DNA from: Cladochytrium replicatum
Taxonomy: Eukaryota; Chytridiomycota; Chytridiomycetes; Cladochytriales; Cladochytriaceae
NCBI GenBank assembly: GCA_025526935.1
Contig: JAHLKD010000076.1
Span: 234,371 to 298,370 of the forward strand
Length of the DNA: 64,000 nt
Direction: 5' to 3'
The notes beneath the pieces are model-generated. The model was not told the DNA's origin. It made no database searches and saw only the letters and a list, made by a program, of their open reading frames with translations. Every line of letters begins with the position of its first letter. Position 1 is the stretch's first letter. Both the position numbers and the translations under genes were made by a program. Shown here piece by piece: positions 13,737 through 24,183 of this stretch.

Positions 13737-13825
13737 GGCGGCTGCGCAGGTGGAGCGCTGGGAGGCGGCATTGATTGAGAGAGAGTGTGTGTGTGTGTGT
13801 GTCTTTTTATGTGTGTGAGTGAGTG
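13736..13825 (-). mobile_element. LINE 5' stub (element D): simple-sequence leader and first codons of ORF1
   Basis: Read on the minus strand, a CA/TC-rich tract (13772-13825) is followed by ATG (13771-13769) and MPPPSAPPAQPP, the same start as ORF1 of the full LINE next door. It stops after about 12 codons where the NLR relic begins. A 5'-only stub is the reverse of ordinary 5' truncation, so a deletion or rearrangement removed the rest. Confidence 0.8.
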
Positions 13826-14124
13826 TTTTTTTTTTTTTTTTTGAACTTCATAATATGTATTTATTGTCCAACCAATACATATCACCCGCTGGTGCAAAAT
13901 CCAAATTCAAGTGTGAAAATACACGTAAATTGGCAGCACATGGGGAGCCGTGCGAGCCGTAGGAAAAGTAAAATGTTTCAAAACGCTAAGGCATATCCAA
14001 ATCAACAAAAGCAGACAAGATAGAATCAGGAGCTGGAGACAAAACTAGGTCATAACCAAGACAGTTTAACCAAATGCGGTTAAGTGCACGAAGAACAAGA
14101 ACCGACTGGGAAAAGGCAGGCAAG
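13826..14124 (-). mobile_element. LINE 3'-terminal fragment (element C) with poly(A)
   Basis: This fragment is nearly the same sequence as 61143-61439 on the plus strand. It encodes the last part of a LINE ORF2 (VLRALNRIW, APDSILSAFVDLDMP), a 3' UTR and a poly(A) tract (T run 13826-13842). It is diverged from elements A and B and starts at the same internal point (GCCTGCCTTTTCCCAG) as its twin at 61 kb. Confidence 0.85.
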
Positions 14125-14463
14125 TTTTTTTTTATTTATTAACAATATTATTATTTATTTTGCACATACAGTGCATAACAAAAAACAACACCCAAAGTGC
14201 CTTACAAGATGGTCATGGACCAGCACATAGGGAAGCGCGCGCAGCATAAGGAAAAGCAACAAAGCAAAACAGAGAATGTAAACTCAAACCTGTGGCTACC
14301 CGTCAGATACTGCTAAGGTGCCAAAAAAACAGGTGAGTAATAAATAATGAGAAAAGAAAACGTTAAAGATCCACAAATGCAGGGCCAAAGAGGGAGTCTG
14401 GAGGAGAAACTTCTAATGGCAGACCCATACAGTGAAGCCAAATCTTATGGAGACAACGAAAAA

Positions 14464-16467
14464 CTAGATACCACGGTGCAAGATTCGCTGGGTTGACAAT
14501 GCGAAGTGGACGAAGGCTATCAATTGCAACGTCAAGCGGAAGTTGTAAACAGGAACAGGAACAGGAGGCAACAATAGGTCAAGACGCAAACATTCTGAAA
14601 CATGAGATCTAGAGAGAGTTGCAGTGCGGCAGTGACAACACTGCTTGCGGGGGTGATAAAACAAACGTCCAAGGCGATACTGCAGAAGCCTCAAGATTGA
14701 CGAAATAGGGAAGCATGGAGGAGCAATTGCTAGCGCATGAGGGTGTGCAGATGCAAGGGGAGCAAAGCTAGCAGCTATAGAACCATAGGCAGATGAGGCT
14801 ACTTGGTGAAAGTGATTTGCGATAACATCAGAAGGTTTGGGAACTACAACATTTGCAGCTGGGAAGAGGAAGTGATTGTTGAAAGGGACAGGAGAACAAC
14901 GAAAGTGCTTTCCCTGGTGAAGAAAGAATGACAACATAGAGTGAACCATATCAGGGGGATCATCATCCAGCCAACGTTGAAACATCTGAAACTGCAGATA
15001 TTGAAGCCGAAACTGAAGGTCAGGAAACTTAAAAAACAGCAAAACCCCAGCAATTGAAGTGGAAAATGAAAGGCGAAGAAATCGACACAAACATTGGTGA
15101 ATAAAAGTCCGAACTGGTTTGCAAACAGCAACAGAGGGAAGAATAAAATATAAACCAAATTCAAGCGTAGGTCGAATAAAAGACAAAAACAAATGACGAA
15201 CCACAACCAGAGAATGAGAACCAAACATCCTTGAAAAAGAAAGCAAAGCAAAAGAAGCTGCGCGCGCTTTGGCAAGTCGATGGGAAATAGTCAGTGAAAC
15301 ATCAAATCCAGTATCTCCAAAAAAGCAACCCAGATAACGAAATGAAGGCTTGACAGGCAGAGTTTGACCATGAAGAAGCAAAGGCGAATGAGCAGGAATA
15401 GGAATTTTTGTGAGAATCACAGACTTCAAAGGAGCAAAAGAAAAACCACGAGCTTGGGCAAACTGGTCACAAACAGAGAGAAGAACCTGCATAGCATCCA
15501 AAGTAATTGCAAACAAGGCCAAATCATCTGCAAATAAAAAAGAATTATATCGTGGTTTGGCAGGATGAAAGAGTGTTATAGGTGGGGCAAATGGTCGGAG
15601 GAGCCCAGGTAGAGGATCAAGAAAAGTGATATAGAGAAGTGGACTGAGAACAGAACCTTGAAACAAACCTCTAAACAAATCAAAAGCATCTGAAAAACAA
15701 TTTGCAACAACCACTCTGGAAGAACAAAAATCAAACAGAGACTTCAAAACAAAAACAAATGGCAACGGTACTCCCCTAGAAAGAAGGTCAGCCCAAAGAA
15801 TTGCACGATTTGTGGTGTCATAAGCTGCTTGAATATCTAAAAAACCAGCAACCCAAGGAACCTTGGCATTAGACGCACGGGAGATACATGCCTGAAGACC
15901 AAAAACACATTCCATTCCCGAGCGGTGTGACTGAAATCCCGCTTGGGCAGCATCAAGTGGGCGTTGAGACGTGATAGCAGAATAAAGATGTGGCAACAAA
16001 GCTCGCTCAAAAATTTTTTGGGCAACACACGAAAGAGTAATGGGGCGATAATTAGTAATATCACCAAGCGTACCACGTTGCTTCCAAACTGGGTGCAAAA
16101 GCCCAAGATTCCATGAAGTGGGTGTAAGACTACTGCGAAAAATGGACTGAGAAAGTTGCAAGAACAATGGAGCAAGAATAGCTGAAATTGGGCGATAAAG
16201 TTCTGCAGGCAGACGATCATGACCCGGGGCAGACTCCAAAGGGCAGTCCCTAATAGCTAGAACAAAAGCTTCAACATCCAATGGCAGCTGAAAATCACAC
16301 AGAACAATTGAAGGTGAAACTGGGTCAGCAGCTTGAGCATTGTAGACACTAGCAAAATGATCAGAATATTTGGCTAAAGACTGAGGATCAAAATCTAAAC
16401 CATTAGCTGAAGTACGAAAGTTAGCGCAGCGCTGAGCATGAGACACATGTTTCAGAAGAGAAGGCAC
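14464..16467 (-). pseudogene. LINE A ORF2, reverse transcriptase and CCHC part
   Basis: The 667-codon frame carries reverse transcriptase blocks: APGHDRLPAELYR, NYRPITLSCV, QGSVLSPLLYITF and the catalytic FLFADDLALFA, then SFRYLGCFFG. A C-terminal CCHC cluster (CCHCRTATLSRSHVSEC) follows, as in many LINEs. Compared with LINE B, one A is missing near 14547 (GTAAAC against GTAAAAC). This replaces the conserved C-terminus (RCLHKIWLHCMG...FVDL) with an unrelated tail. The enzyme core is intact but the protein would be abnormal. Confidence 0.92.
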
Positions 16468-16769
16468 TGATGAAGAACTAGGGTCATCAAAAAATTTGCT
16501 TTTGTCTTACTCCTGTGTGATCTCAGAGCTGATTTGAATGCTTTGTGACTATCACGTTGGCGAGTTCTTAGAAAAGGAAGAAGAGGGAAAGAAGAATTGT
16601 GGTGAAAGAGGGAATAATAGTCACGGAATGCTGAACGAGCCTTACTACGCAACAAAGCAATCTCAGGGGGCAAAGGAGTGGTCGCTGGTGCTCTACGACG
16701 AGGTGTTGGTGGTCCCAATGTCAGAACTGCTGCTGCCTCAACAAAATCAACTATAATTTGAATGCGGAA

Positions 16770-17591
16770 TCAATTGCTCCCTGGGCCACTGCACGGGAAA
16801 GAGAAGTCCCCACAGGGACGAATAACTTCATCCTTTAACAATCGGAGATTCCAAGAAGGTAGAGGAGGAGGCACAGTGGCCTGAGGATCTGGGCCAGCTA
16901 AAGAAAATGAACAGGTCACTGCAAAATGGTCTGAAGGATGGGGAGCCATAGACTGGGGTTGATCATGCACTAAATAAGAGGAAGCTGTCACATAAGTAGA
17001 AGCAAAAAACAAATCAATAATTGAACTCCCTAAGTGGGAACGAAAAGTTGGGCGACGAGCTGAAGAAGAAGCTGGGACAACCAATGAAAGTGAGTGGGCT
17101 GTAAAAAAAGGAAGAAGTGCTCTGGCACGGGCATTAGTAACATGATCACCAGTGCTCTGAGTTCTAAAATTGAAGTCACCCATCAAAACTACTGGTGTAT
17201 CTGAATTCGAAACAAATTGAGGAAAATCAGATAATGCACCCAAACAGTCTTCCGCAGTCCAACGTGGGGGAAAATAAAATCCACCAATCACAACCTGACG
17301 AAACCTAAACCACAAACCAAACCCAGAAGGAACTGATGCAATCAACCTAAATTGATAAGTACTGCAACGATGTGGGTTAATAAGAAGAGCAACACCAGAT
17401 GCCAAAGGAGCGTCTGGTGGAGGACGAGAATCAAACAACAAATACTCTGAAGAAACACTGTCTAAAGTTAACTGATGAGTTTCTGTTAAAACTAAAAAAT
17501 CAAGCTGATGAGTAACAAGCCAAGCAAGTAAATCTGAAAAATCCAGAGGCAAACCTCTACAGTTGAAGGTTCCAGAACGAAAGGTCCACAT
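16770..17591 (-). pseudogene. LINE A ORF2, endonuclease part
   Basis: This is the N-terminal apurinic/apyrimidinic-type endonuclease that nicks target DNA. Visible motifs are TFNCRG near the start, VLTETHQL (metal-binding Glu), VVLMGDFNFR (catalytic Asp/Asn) and HPSDHFAVTC (C-terminal Asp-His). The ATG overlaps the ORF1 stop as TAATG. The frame closes at 16770, before the reverse transcriptase, and continues in other frames (about 16718-16452, PTPRRRAPATTPLPPEIALLR, then the RT frame), so ORF2 is broken by at least two single-base shifts. Confidence 0.88.
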
Positions 17592-19000
17592 TAATTGCGA
17601 GATGTAGGTTCAGAACGCGAAGAACGGGCTAAAGAAACAGTAGCTTCAAAGTCTGCAGCAGGAAGATTAGAACGAAGATAATGAAAAACTGCAGGATCAT
17701 GAGTAATTCTCAAGAGGTGAGCAAATCTTTTGTGAACAGCCTTTGCTACAGCAACTTGACGTTGCTCAAGTGATTGAACAGACCCAGAACGAAGCTGCCC
17801 AGGGTCAAAAAGATCAACGGGCACCTCATCACCATGAAAAATGTCCTTGCGGAGCTTGTCAGCACAGTCAGAAGTACAAATAAACTCAGCAGTGTTACGC
17901 CCAATAAAACTAATATGGCAAATGTCACGCGAAAATTGAGGGTTTCCAGAAATTCGATTAATCAGAGTGCGGAGCTGATTAAGTGGCTGACGACTAATTT
18001 CCTTAAACCTCACAGTAGCAAAACCAGCAGCACGATCACGAACAGGCTGAGGAGGATTGATCAGAATTGGTGACTCAGCCGGGTAATCAATCACCAATCT
18101 GGGTGGCCGTAGTGATCTGCGAGATAGGGGGTCCACTCCAGCAACCACTGAGCGATAAAGGGCGGGTTGAGCATCTGCATCGGCAGCTTCAATACGAACA
18201 ATAGCATTTGATGCACGAGAGGCAAATTTTGCAGTGCTGAAAGGCCCAGGATTGCGAGTAGCAGGGGCAGGTGGCGGTCGGCTAGCACTCGCAACTTGAG
18301 CATAGGAAGGCACGGCAGAGACAGCGGCAGGAGGGCAGCTGATAGTTTCAACCAACGGAACTACAGCAATAGTCAATGCAGCAAAGAAGGCAGCCTCAGT
18401 CTCTGGTTCCAATACTGGGAGAAATTGCATTGCACGAGTGAAAGCAGACATCACTAATGGATGAGATCCAGAAGTTTGAGCAGGGGCCAGCATATGCAGA
18501 GCATCCAAGAATCGGTCACGAGGAGTAGGCAAGGGAGAGGTAGCATGATCAGCTGCAGAGGCATTCTTCTCGACCCTGGCACGAGAGGCAGGTCGGCGAG
18601 TCGGGGGTGATTTTGATGCTCGACGTTTCCCTTTGGGATCAGCATCAGCAAGGGTAAGTGACATTTCAACTGTATCATTCATGTGAACATCAACGACACT
18701 TGCGGGGGATCTTCCTCTAATTTGAGGCGGTTCTGAAGTGGATGATGCTTGGTCACGTGATCGTGGGTCACGTGATTCGCGAGGAGAATTCGCTTCATCT
18801 GCCCACAGAAAATTTTCTCCATCAAAGTTGCTGGGCTGAGAGTCAGGAATGTTTTCCTGAGGGGCGCGAGGGTGGGACACAGAGGGAGCACGGGAGCGAG
18901 CACGGCCAGAAGCGATGAAAATTTTCGAGGGGGGTGCGGCGGGCGGCGCGGCATGCGGCGCGTCAGGCGGCTGCGCAGGCGGACCGCTGGGAGGCGGCAT
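17591..19000 (-). CDS. LINE A ORF1, proline/alanine-rich protein
   Basis: This 469-residue open frame starts MPPPSGPPAQPPDAPHAAPP. The N-terminal half is Pro/Ala/Ser/Arg-rich and probably disordered. The C-terminal part (about residues 300-469) is more ordered, with FATVRFKEISRQPLNQLRTLI, ICHISFIGRNTAEFIC and VPVDLFDPGQLR, compatible with an RNA-binding fold but without a zinc knuckle. By analogy with LINE ORF1 proteins it should bind element RNA; that role is inference. The stop TAA (17593-17591) shares its final A with the ORF2 start. The start is chosen because the same ATG context follows the TC tract in three elements of this window. Confidence 0.85.
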   Translation of the reverse strand: MPPPSGPPAQPPDAPHAAPPAAPPSKIFIASGRARSRAPSVSHPRAPQENIPDSQPSNFDGENFLWADEANSPRESRDPRSRDQASSTSEPPQIRGRSPASVVDVHMNDTVEMSLTLADADPKGKRRASKSPPTRRPASRARVEKNASAADHATSPLPTPRDRFLDALHMLAPAQTSGSHPLVMSAFTRAMQFLPVLEPETEAAFFAALTIAVVPLVETISCPPAAVSAVPSYAQVASASRPPPAPATRNPGPFSTAKFASRASNAIVRIEAADADAQPALYRSVVAGVDPLSRRSLRPPRLVIDYPAESPILINPPQPVRDRAAGFATVRFKEISRQPLNQLRTLINRISGNPQFSRDICHISFIGRNTAEFICTSDCADKLRKDIFHGDEVPVDLFDPGQLRSGSVQSLEQRQVAVAKAVHKRFAHLLRITHDPAVFHYLRSNLPAADFEATVSLARSSRSEPTSRN

Positions 19001-19041
19001 TGATTTGAGAGAGAGAGACAGTGAGAGAGAGAGAGAGACGA

Positions 19042-20700
19042 TTTTTTTTTTTTTTTAACAATATTATTATTTATTTTGCACTTACAATGCATAACAAAAA
19101 ACAACACCCAAAGTGCCTTACAAGATGGTCATGGACCAGCACATAGGGAAGCGCGCGCATCATAAGGAAAAGCAACAAAGCAAAACAGAGAATGTAAACT
19201 CAAACCTGTGGCTACCCGTCAGATACTGCTAAGGTGCCAAAAAAACAGGTGAGTAATAAATAATAAAAAAGAAAACGTTAAAGATCCACAAATGCAGGGC
19301 CAAAGAGGGAGTCTGGAGGAGAAACTTCTAATGGCAGACCCATACAGTGAAGCCAAATCTTATGGAGACAACGAAAAACTAGATACCACGGTGCAAGATT
19401 CGCTGGGTTGACAATGCGAAGTGGACGAAGGCTATCAATTGCAACGTCAAGCGGAAGTTGTAAAACAGGAACAGGAACAGGAGGCAACAATAGGTCAAGA
19501 CGCAGACATTCTGAAACATGAGATCTAGAGAGAGTTGCAGTGCGGCAGTGACAACACTGCTTGCGGGGGTGATAAAACAAACGTCCAAGGCGATACTGCA
19601 GAAGCCTCAAGATTGACGAAATAGGGAAGCATGGAGGAGCAATTGCTAGCGCATGAGGGTGTGCAGATGCAAGGGGAGCAAAGCTAGCAGCTATAGAACT
19701 ATAGGCAGATGAGGCTACTTGGTGAAAGTGATTTGCGATAACATCAGAAGGTTTGGGAACTACAACATTTGCAGCCGGGAAGAGGAAGTGACTGGTGAAA
19801 GGGACAGGAGAACAACGAAAGTGCTTTCCCTGGTAAAGAAAGAATGACAACATAGAGTGAACCATATCAAGGGGATCATCATCCAGCCAACGTTGAAACA
19901 TCTGAAACTGCAGATATTGAAGCCGAAACTGAAGGTCAGGAAACTTAAAAAACAGTAAAACCCCAGCACTTGAAGTAGAAAATGAAAGGCGAAGAAATCG
20001 ACACAAACATTGGTGAATAAAAGTCCGAACTGGTTTGCAAACAGCAACAGAGGGAAGAATAAAATATAAACCAAATTCAAGCGTAGGTCGAAAAAAAGAC
20101 AAAAACAAATGACGAACCACAACCAGAGAATGAGAACTAAACATCCTTGAAAAAGAAAGCAAAGCAAAAGAAGCTGCGCGCGCTTTGGCAAGTCGATGGG
20201 AAATAGTCAGTGACACATCAAATCCAGTATCTCCAAAAAAGCAACCCAGATAACGAAATGAAGGCTTGACAGGCAGAGTTTGACCATGAAGAAGCAAAGG
20301 TGAATGAGCAGGAATAGGAATTTTTGTGAGAATCACAGACTTCAAAGGAGCAAAAGAAAAACCACGAGCTTGGGCAAACTGGTCACAAACAGAGAGAAGA
20401 ACCTGCATAGCATCCAAAGTAAGTGCAAACAAGGCCAAATCATCTGCAAATAAAAAAGAATTATATCGTGGTTTGGCAGGATGAAAGAGTGTTATAGGTG
20501 GGGCAAATGGTCGGAGGAGCCCAGGTAGAGGATCAAGAAAAGTGATATAGAGAAGTGGACTGAGAACAGAACCTTGAAACAAACCTCTAAACAAATCAAA
20601 AGCATCTGAAAAACAATTTGCAACAACCACTCTGGAAGAACAAAAATCAAACAGAGACTTCAAAACAAAAACAAATGGCAAACGTAGTCCCCTAGAAAGA
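19042..20700 (-). mobile_element. 5'-truncated LINE copy (LINE B)
   Basis: It contains the 3' part of ORF2 (19278-20681), the 3' UTR and a poly(A) tail (T run 19042-19056). Its tail directly abuts the TC-rich 5' tract of LINE A, making a head-to-tail pair. The 5' truncation at about 20700 lies 14 bp before the tRNA-Val gene, transcribed away from it. Confidence 0.93.
19278..20681 (-). pseudogene. LINE B ORF2 fragment (reverse transcriptase C-terminal half)
   Basis: The 467-codon remnant begins inside the reverse transcriptase (FDFCSSRVVVAN, QGSVLSPLLY, FLFADDLALFA) and retains the CCHC cluster and the complete C-terminus ending in PAFVDL. It lacks the endonuclease and the first RT blocks. 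Because its C-terminus is intact it serves as reference for the frame slip in LINE A. It differs from A by scattered substitutions only. Confidence 0.9.
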
Positions 20701-20713
20701 AGCGATTTTCCAA

Positions 20714-20787
20714 GGTTTCATGGTGTAGTCGGTTATCACACCTGTCTAACACACAGGAGGTCTCCAGTTCGATCCTGGATGAAACCA
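20714..20787 (+). tRNA. tRNA-Val (anticodon AAC)
   Basis: This is a 74-nt cloverleaf. The acceptor stem pairs GGTTTCA with TGAAACC and is followed by discriminator A. The D arm contains TAGTCGGTTA, the anticodon stem CCTGT/ACAGG encloses CTAACAC (anticodon AAC) and the T loop is GTTCGATC. No intron and no encoded CCA. It is the same gene as the minus-strand copy at 61062-61135. Confidence 0.96.
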
Positions 20788-21756
20788 CTCTCTTGGATGA
20801 ACGCAGTTCGGTAAGTATTTGTATGATCATGCTTTCTAAGAATGGACTTCAATGTGCATTACTGGTGTCACACAATTGAACAGCATTCAGCTTCGAACCA
20901 TTTTGGTACTAGTTTTCATCCTTTGGCAGGACGGTCTGTTATACTTTAGTGTTGCAACCTTCCTGCTGTATGTATGGATTCATGAGCTGGACGATCCAGT
21001 TGAATAAGAAAAGTTCTGTATGCTCAAAAGCTGTTTAGCTAGGAAAATACCGTCGAGCTTCAAACAACCCATCCAAGTAAAAACAAGCAAACACCTTCTT
21101 AACAACTTAAATACTTGACCAAGCAAGGATGGAATAACCCGACAACATCAGCTCGTCGCTGAAACTAACTCTATACAGGAAGATTGCAATAATGCGAAAG
21201 AAGAAAAATGAGGATAATGGGAAGTGTTCATCTGTTTTTTTTGGATTATTATAGTTTTATTCATCTCGGAAACTACAAGTGATAGTCCAAAAATGGAGTG
21301 CATTAAACCCGTTTTGAAGAAGGGGGAGTATTGTAGGCGGAAGATTGTTTTCTTCGATGCGACTGGAAAGTTGTAAATAGTGTTTCCCATCTATAAGGTC
21401 CCAAACGGGATAGAAAAAAGCGACTACGCTTAAGGTGGAAAACATAAAAGGAAAAAAATGCTTATGTTCGCAACCCTCGAACGAAGAAAATTGTCCCTGC
21501 TCGAAAAGAAACAAAAAGGAAAACAGACAGTGTCCTTCATCAAAAAAAACGATTGCATACACTCCACCAAATGCCAAGGCGAAATCAAGGTTTTTGAAAC
21601 TACTAGAAAGAGGCGGCAAAGAGAAACCGCACGCATGCAGAATCTCGAAAAAGAATTGGGGGTTGCTGCAGGGTAGGAAACGGAAACTGGAAAGCAATGA
21701 AAAACGACGTTTGGTGACAATCCAATTGTACCACCCTTGGCAGCAAAAAAGCGCAA

Positions 21757-21805
<49 letters not shown>

Positions 21806-21917
21806 GAGTGCACGCACAGACACGCCCAATGTGTGCACTGCACTACATTGCACTGAAACAGCTCACACGCCAATTTTTTGGTGTCGCCTCCACACGATCA
21901 TGACCACAACACACACT
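20788..21917. other. Intergenic stretch with a (CA)n microsatellite
   Basis: No gene is recognised. A pure CA repeat of about 23 units lies at roughly 21757-21802. The flanking open frames are low complexity or antisense to the phosphatase gene and are not supported. Confidence 0.55.
21757..21802. repeat. (CA)n microsatellite
   Basis: An uninterrupted run of alternating CA dinucleotides lies about 120 bp beyond the phosphatase stop codon, in its 3' flank. Confidence 0.95.
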
Positions 21918-24183
21918 TTACTCCTTCACAATGCGCCCATCACCAATCCACACGACTTTCTTCCCGCTGCCTTCCTCGCGCTTCACGCCGACCCCAAACG
22001 GCCCCACGACAGCGACCCTCCTGCACACCAAACACGTCCCGTCCGACAACCCCCTCAATTCCTCACCGACAACTCCTTCGCATTCGACCCACCGCATCGT
22101 CCTCCCGCACCCGCGCTTGCACACGTCGACAAGCAAATCGAACGGGTTGGAGCTCTCCTTGTCGAGTCCTCCGGCGCGGGGCAAGTACGTCCGTACACGG
22201 AAGGGGAACACGTTTGCGAATCGGGAGCGCATGGCCGCGATCATGGAGCCCACGATGGGGCCGTCGAGACCGGGTGGCAGGGCGACGGGAAAGACTTTAT
22301 CGGCTGTGTTGCCGAGGTCATCGGAGTCGCTGTCGGAGTCGTTTGAGTCCTGAGGAGGGGTCGGGGGCAGGGCGGTAGCGTCGGTTGCGGCGATCTCGTC
22401 GAGGAGAGAGCGGCGGGAAGGGGTCGCGGGTGGGGTTAGGGCTGCCGCCGAGGACAGCTGGGAGAGTGGGGAGTCGGTGTTGTGGCCGCGCCGATAGTGT
22501 TGGAGGGGCACGGTGACGCGGTTGTACCATGCCTGGACGTAGCATTCCTGGAGGAGGTTGCGGGCCATTGGGTCTTCGAATTCGGTGGGTGGGGGTGGGG
22601 TGGGTGGGGTTGAGGCGGGGATGTAGTGGAGGAGGGAGGAGGTGTCATCGTCGTCGTCGTCGGTGATGGCGAGACCTTGCGGTGTGGTGTCGGTCAAGAC
22701 GTTGTTGTCGGCGGGGCTGTAATCGTCTTCTGGGGGCGGTTCAATGTGGAACGGAAGGCGGAATGGCCAGCTTTGCCAGTCCCGTTTGTAGAACTGCAGG
22801 CTCTGGGGACGCCAGTATCGGAGTCTGTGAATCGCCGTGCGGGCGTCGAGACCTTTGGTCTCCATGAGCCAGATCGCGAGGAGCGTACCGGTGCGACCGA
22901 CGCCTGCCTGGCAGTGTACGACAACCTTCTTCCTGTGCACGTGAATTGTTTCGTACGCAGCGTGGAGGAACGCGGCGACCTGCGAAATGTGCGGGACAGA
23001 GCCGTCGGGGATGGGAAGTGAAAGCACACGCATTCCGCTTCCGGCCTCATCATTGTTCACGAGGAGGTCGGAAAAGAGATCACCGTCATGTTCCTCGTGC
23101 ACGTAGTAGCACGAGGGGCACACCTGGGCATTGCGCATGTGGTCAGCCGAAAGAATGGTGGTGTTGGTGATCTGAACGGTCGACTCAGATCCATCGCCGA
23201 TTGGTACCACTGTCAAAGACGGAGTGTGAGAATGGGGGTGTTCTTCTGCCAAGACCGGAGAAGTCGGGGGGGACCGAGCTGACGGAGGGAGAATGGGCGC
23301 CTCGGTTGCATTGACAACGAGACCTACACCCGCCTCATGAAGTGCGGCCCAGTTCATTCGCTCAACCTAATATGAGCCAATGTAAATACAAACATGCGAC
23401 ATAATGATAATATAAGCATACCGGAGCGGACATTCCACCCATCATTCCATCATCAACCCAGCAGGTGTGCCAGGGTAGACGGACGTCTTGCGGGTAAAGC
23501 TTTGCAGGCCGACCATCCAACCACCACCAATCTGCCGAGTCATCTTGTACTTCGTTAGGTCGAGATGTCTCGTCTGTGTGAAAGCCAGACTGCTGAGTAG
23601 TGTCCTCAGCGTTATCATTGTCAAGCGAGAAAGATGAGGCAGACCCATCTTCCAAATCCGTTGTAGTGAATAATCCACCAGCATTAACAACTGACTCCAT
23701 GTCGGTGACCACCGGCGAAGTTTCGTCCTTCGTGTCCGTTGCAGTCAATCCATACACGGATACAGCAGCAGCAGCAGCAGCGGTAGCGGCAGGGAACTCA
23801 GTCGCTACTTCCAACACCTCGTTTTCACCACCCATCTCACAAGCGGGGCGGTCAACTACACACACCGACCCTTCCTCTTCGGATTCGTCTCTATTATCGT
23901 CACTCTCAAACTCTAGCTCGCTGTTCTCTTCCGAGACCAAGAGCGGCGGGGTGCTGAGAATATCGTTCACGACCTCGAGCTGGGGAGCGCCCGTGACGGA
24001 GTTGACGAAAACCTCGTGGAGGCTGGATGGGTACTGAGATTTGGATGACGAGTCTGTGACGACGTCGGCGCCGACGCAGGAGAGGATGTCGGCTGATGCG
24101 GGTGCTTGGTCGGCCAAAGGTTTGGAACCAGGAGCAAGGCGTTGATCAAGAGAAAGCAAACCTTGGTCGTCCACAGACACCAT
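21918..24183 (-). CDS. Dual-specificity/tyrosine phosphatase (DUSP23-like core)
   Basis: This is a predicted protein phosphatase of the cysteine-dependent superfamily. Exon 1 (24183-23422) encodes an acidic, Ser-rich, probably disordered N-terminus with an alanine run from a GCA repeat (about 23760). Towards its end it reads WWWLDGRPAKLYPQDVRLPWHTCWVDDGMMGGMSAP. A 55-bp intron (23421-23367) joins it to VERMNWAALHEAGVGLVVNATE. The catalytic loop HCQAGVGRTGT (CX5R, about 22890-22920) is complete. An acidic and proline-rich C-terminal extension of about 270 residues ends in a Cys-rich segment (CKRGCGRTMRW, GTCLVCRR) that could bind zinc. The total is near 750 residues, much longer than DUSP23 itself (about 150), so only the core is assigned. 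Divergent from the gene at 25076. Confidence 0.85.

Larger units (their letters stand above)
14125..19041 (-). mobile_element. Near-full-length non-LTR retrotransposon (LINE A)
   Basis: On the minus strand the element starts with a TC-rich tract (19040-19006), then ORF1, ORF2 (apurinic-like endonuclease, reverse transcriptase, CCHC) and a 3' UTR that ends in an A-rich tail (14133-14125). ORF1 and ORF2 meet in a TAATG overlap. ORF2 has frame slips near 16775, 16495 and 14547, so this copy looks inactive. Its 3' half is nearly identical to LINE B. The clade was not determined; gene order fits fungal LINEs, and I see no RNase H domain. Confidence 0.93.

Noticed and set aside
13772-13825. CA/TC tract as a CRISPR or regulatory array
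   Set aside because: No spacers; simple sequence tied to a LINE 5' end.
21435-22346. 303-codon plus-strand frame
   Set aside because: It runs through the CA microsatellite and then antisense to the phosphatase exon; no domain or signal supports it.
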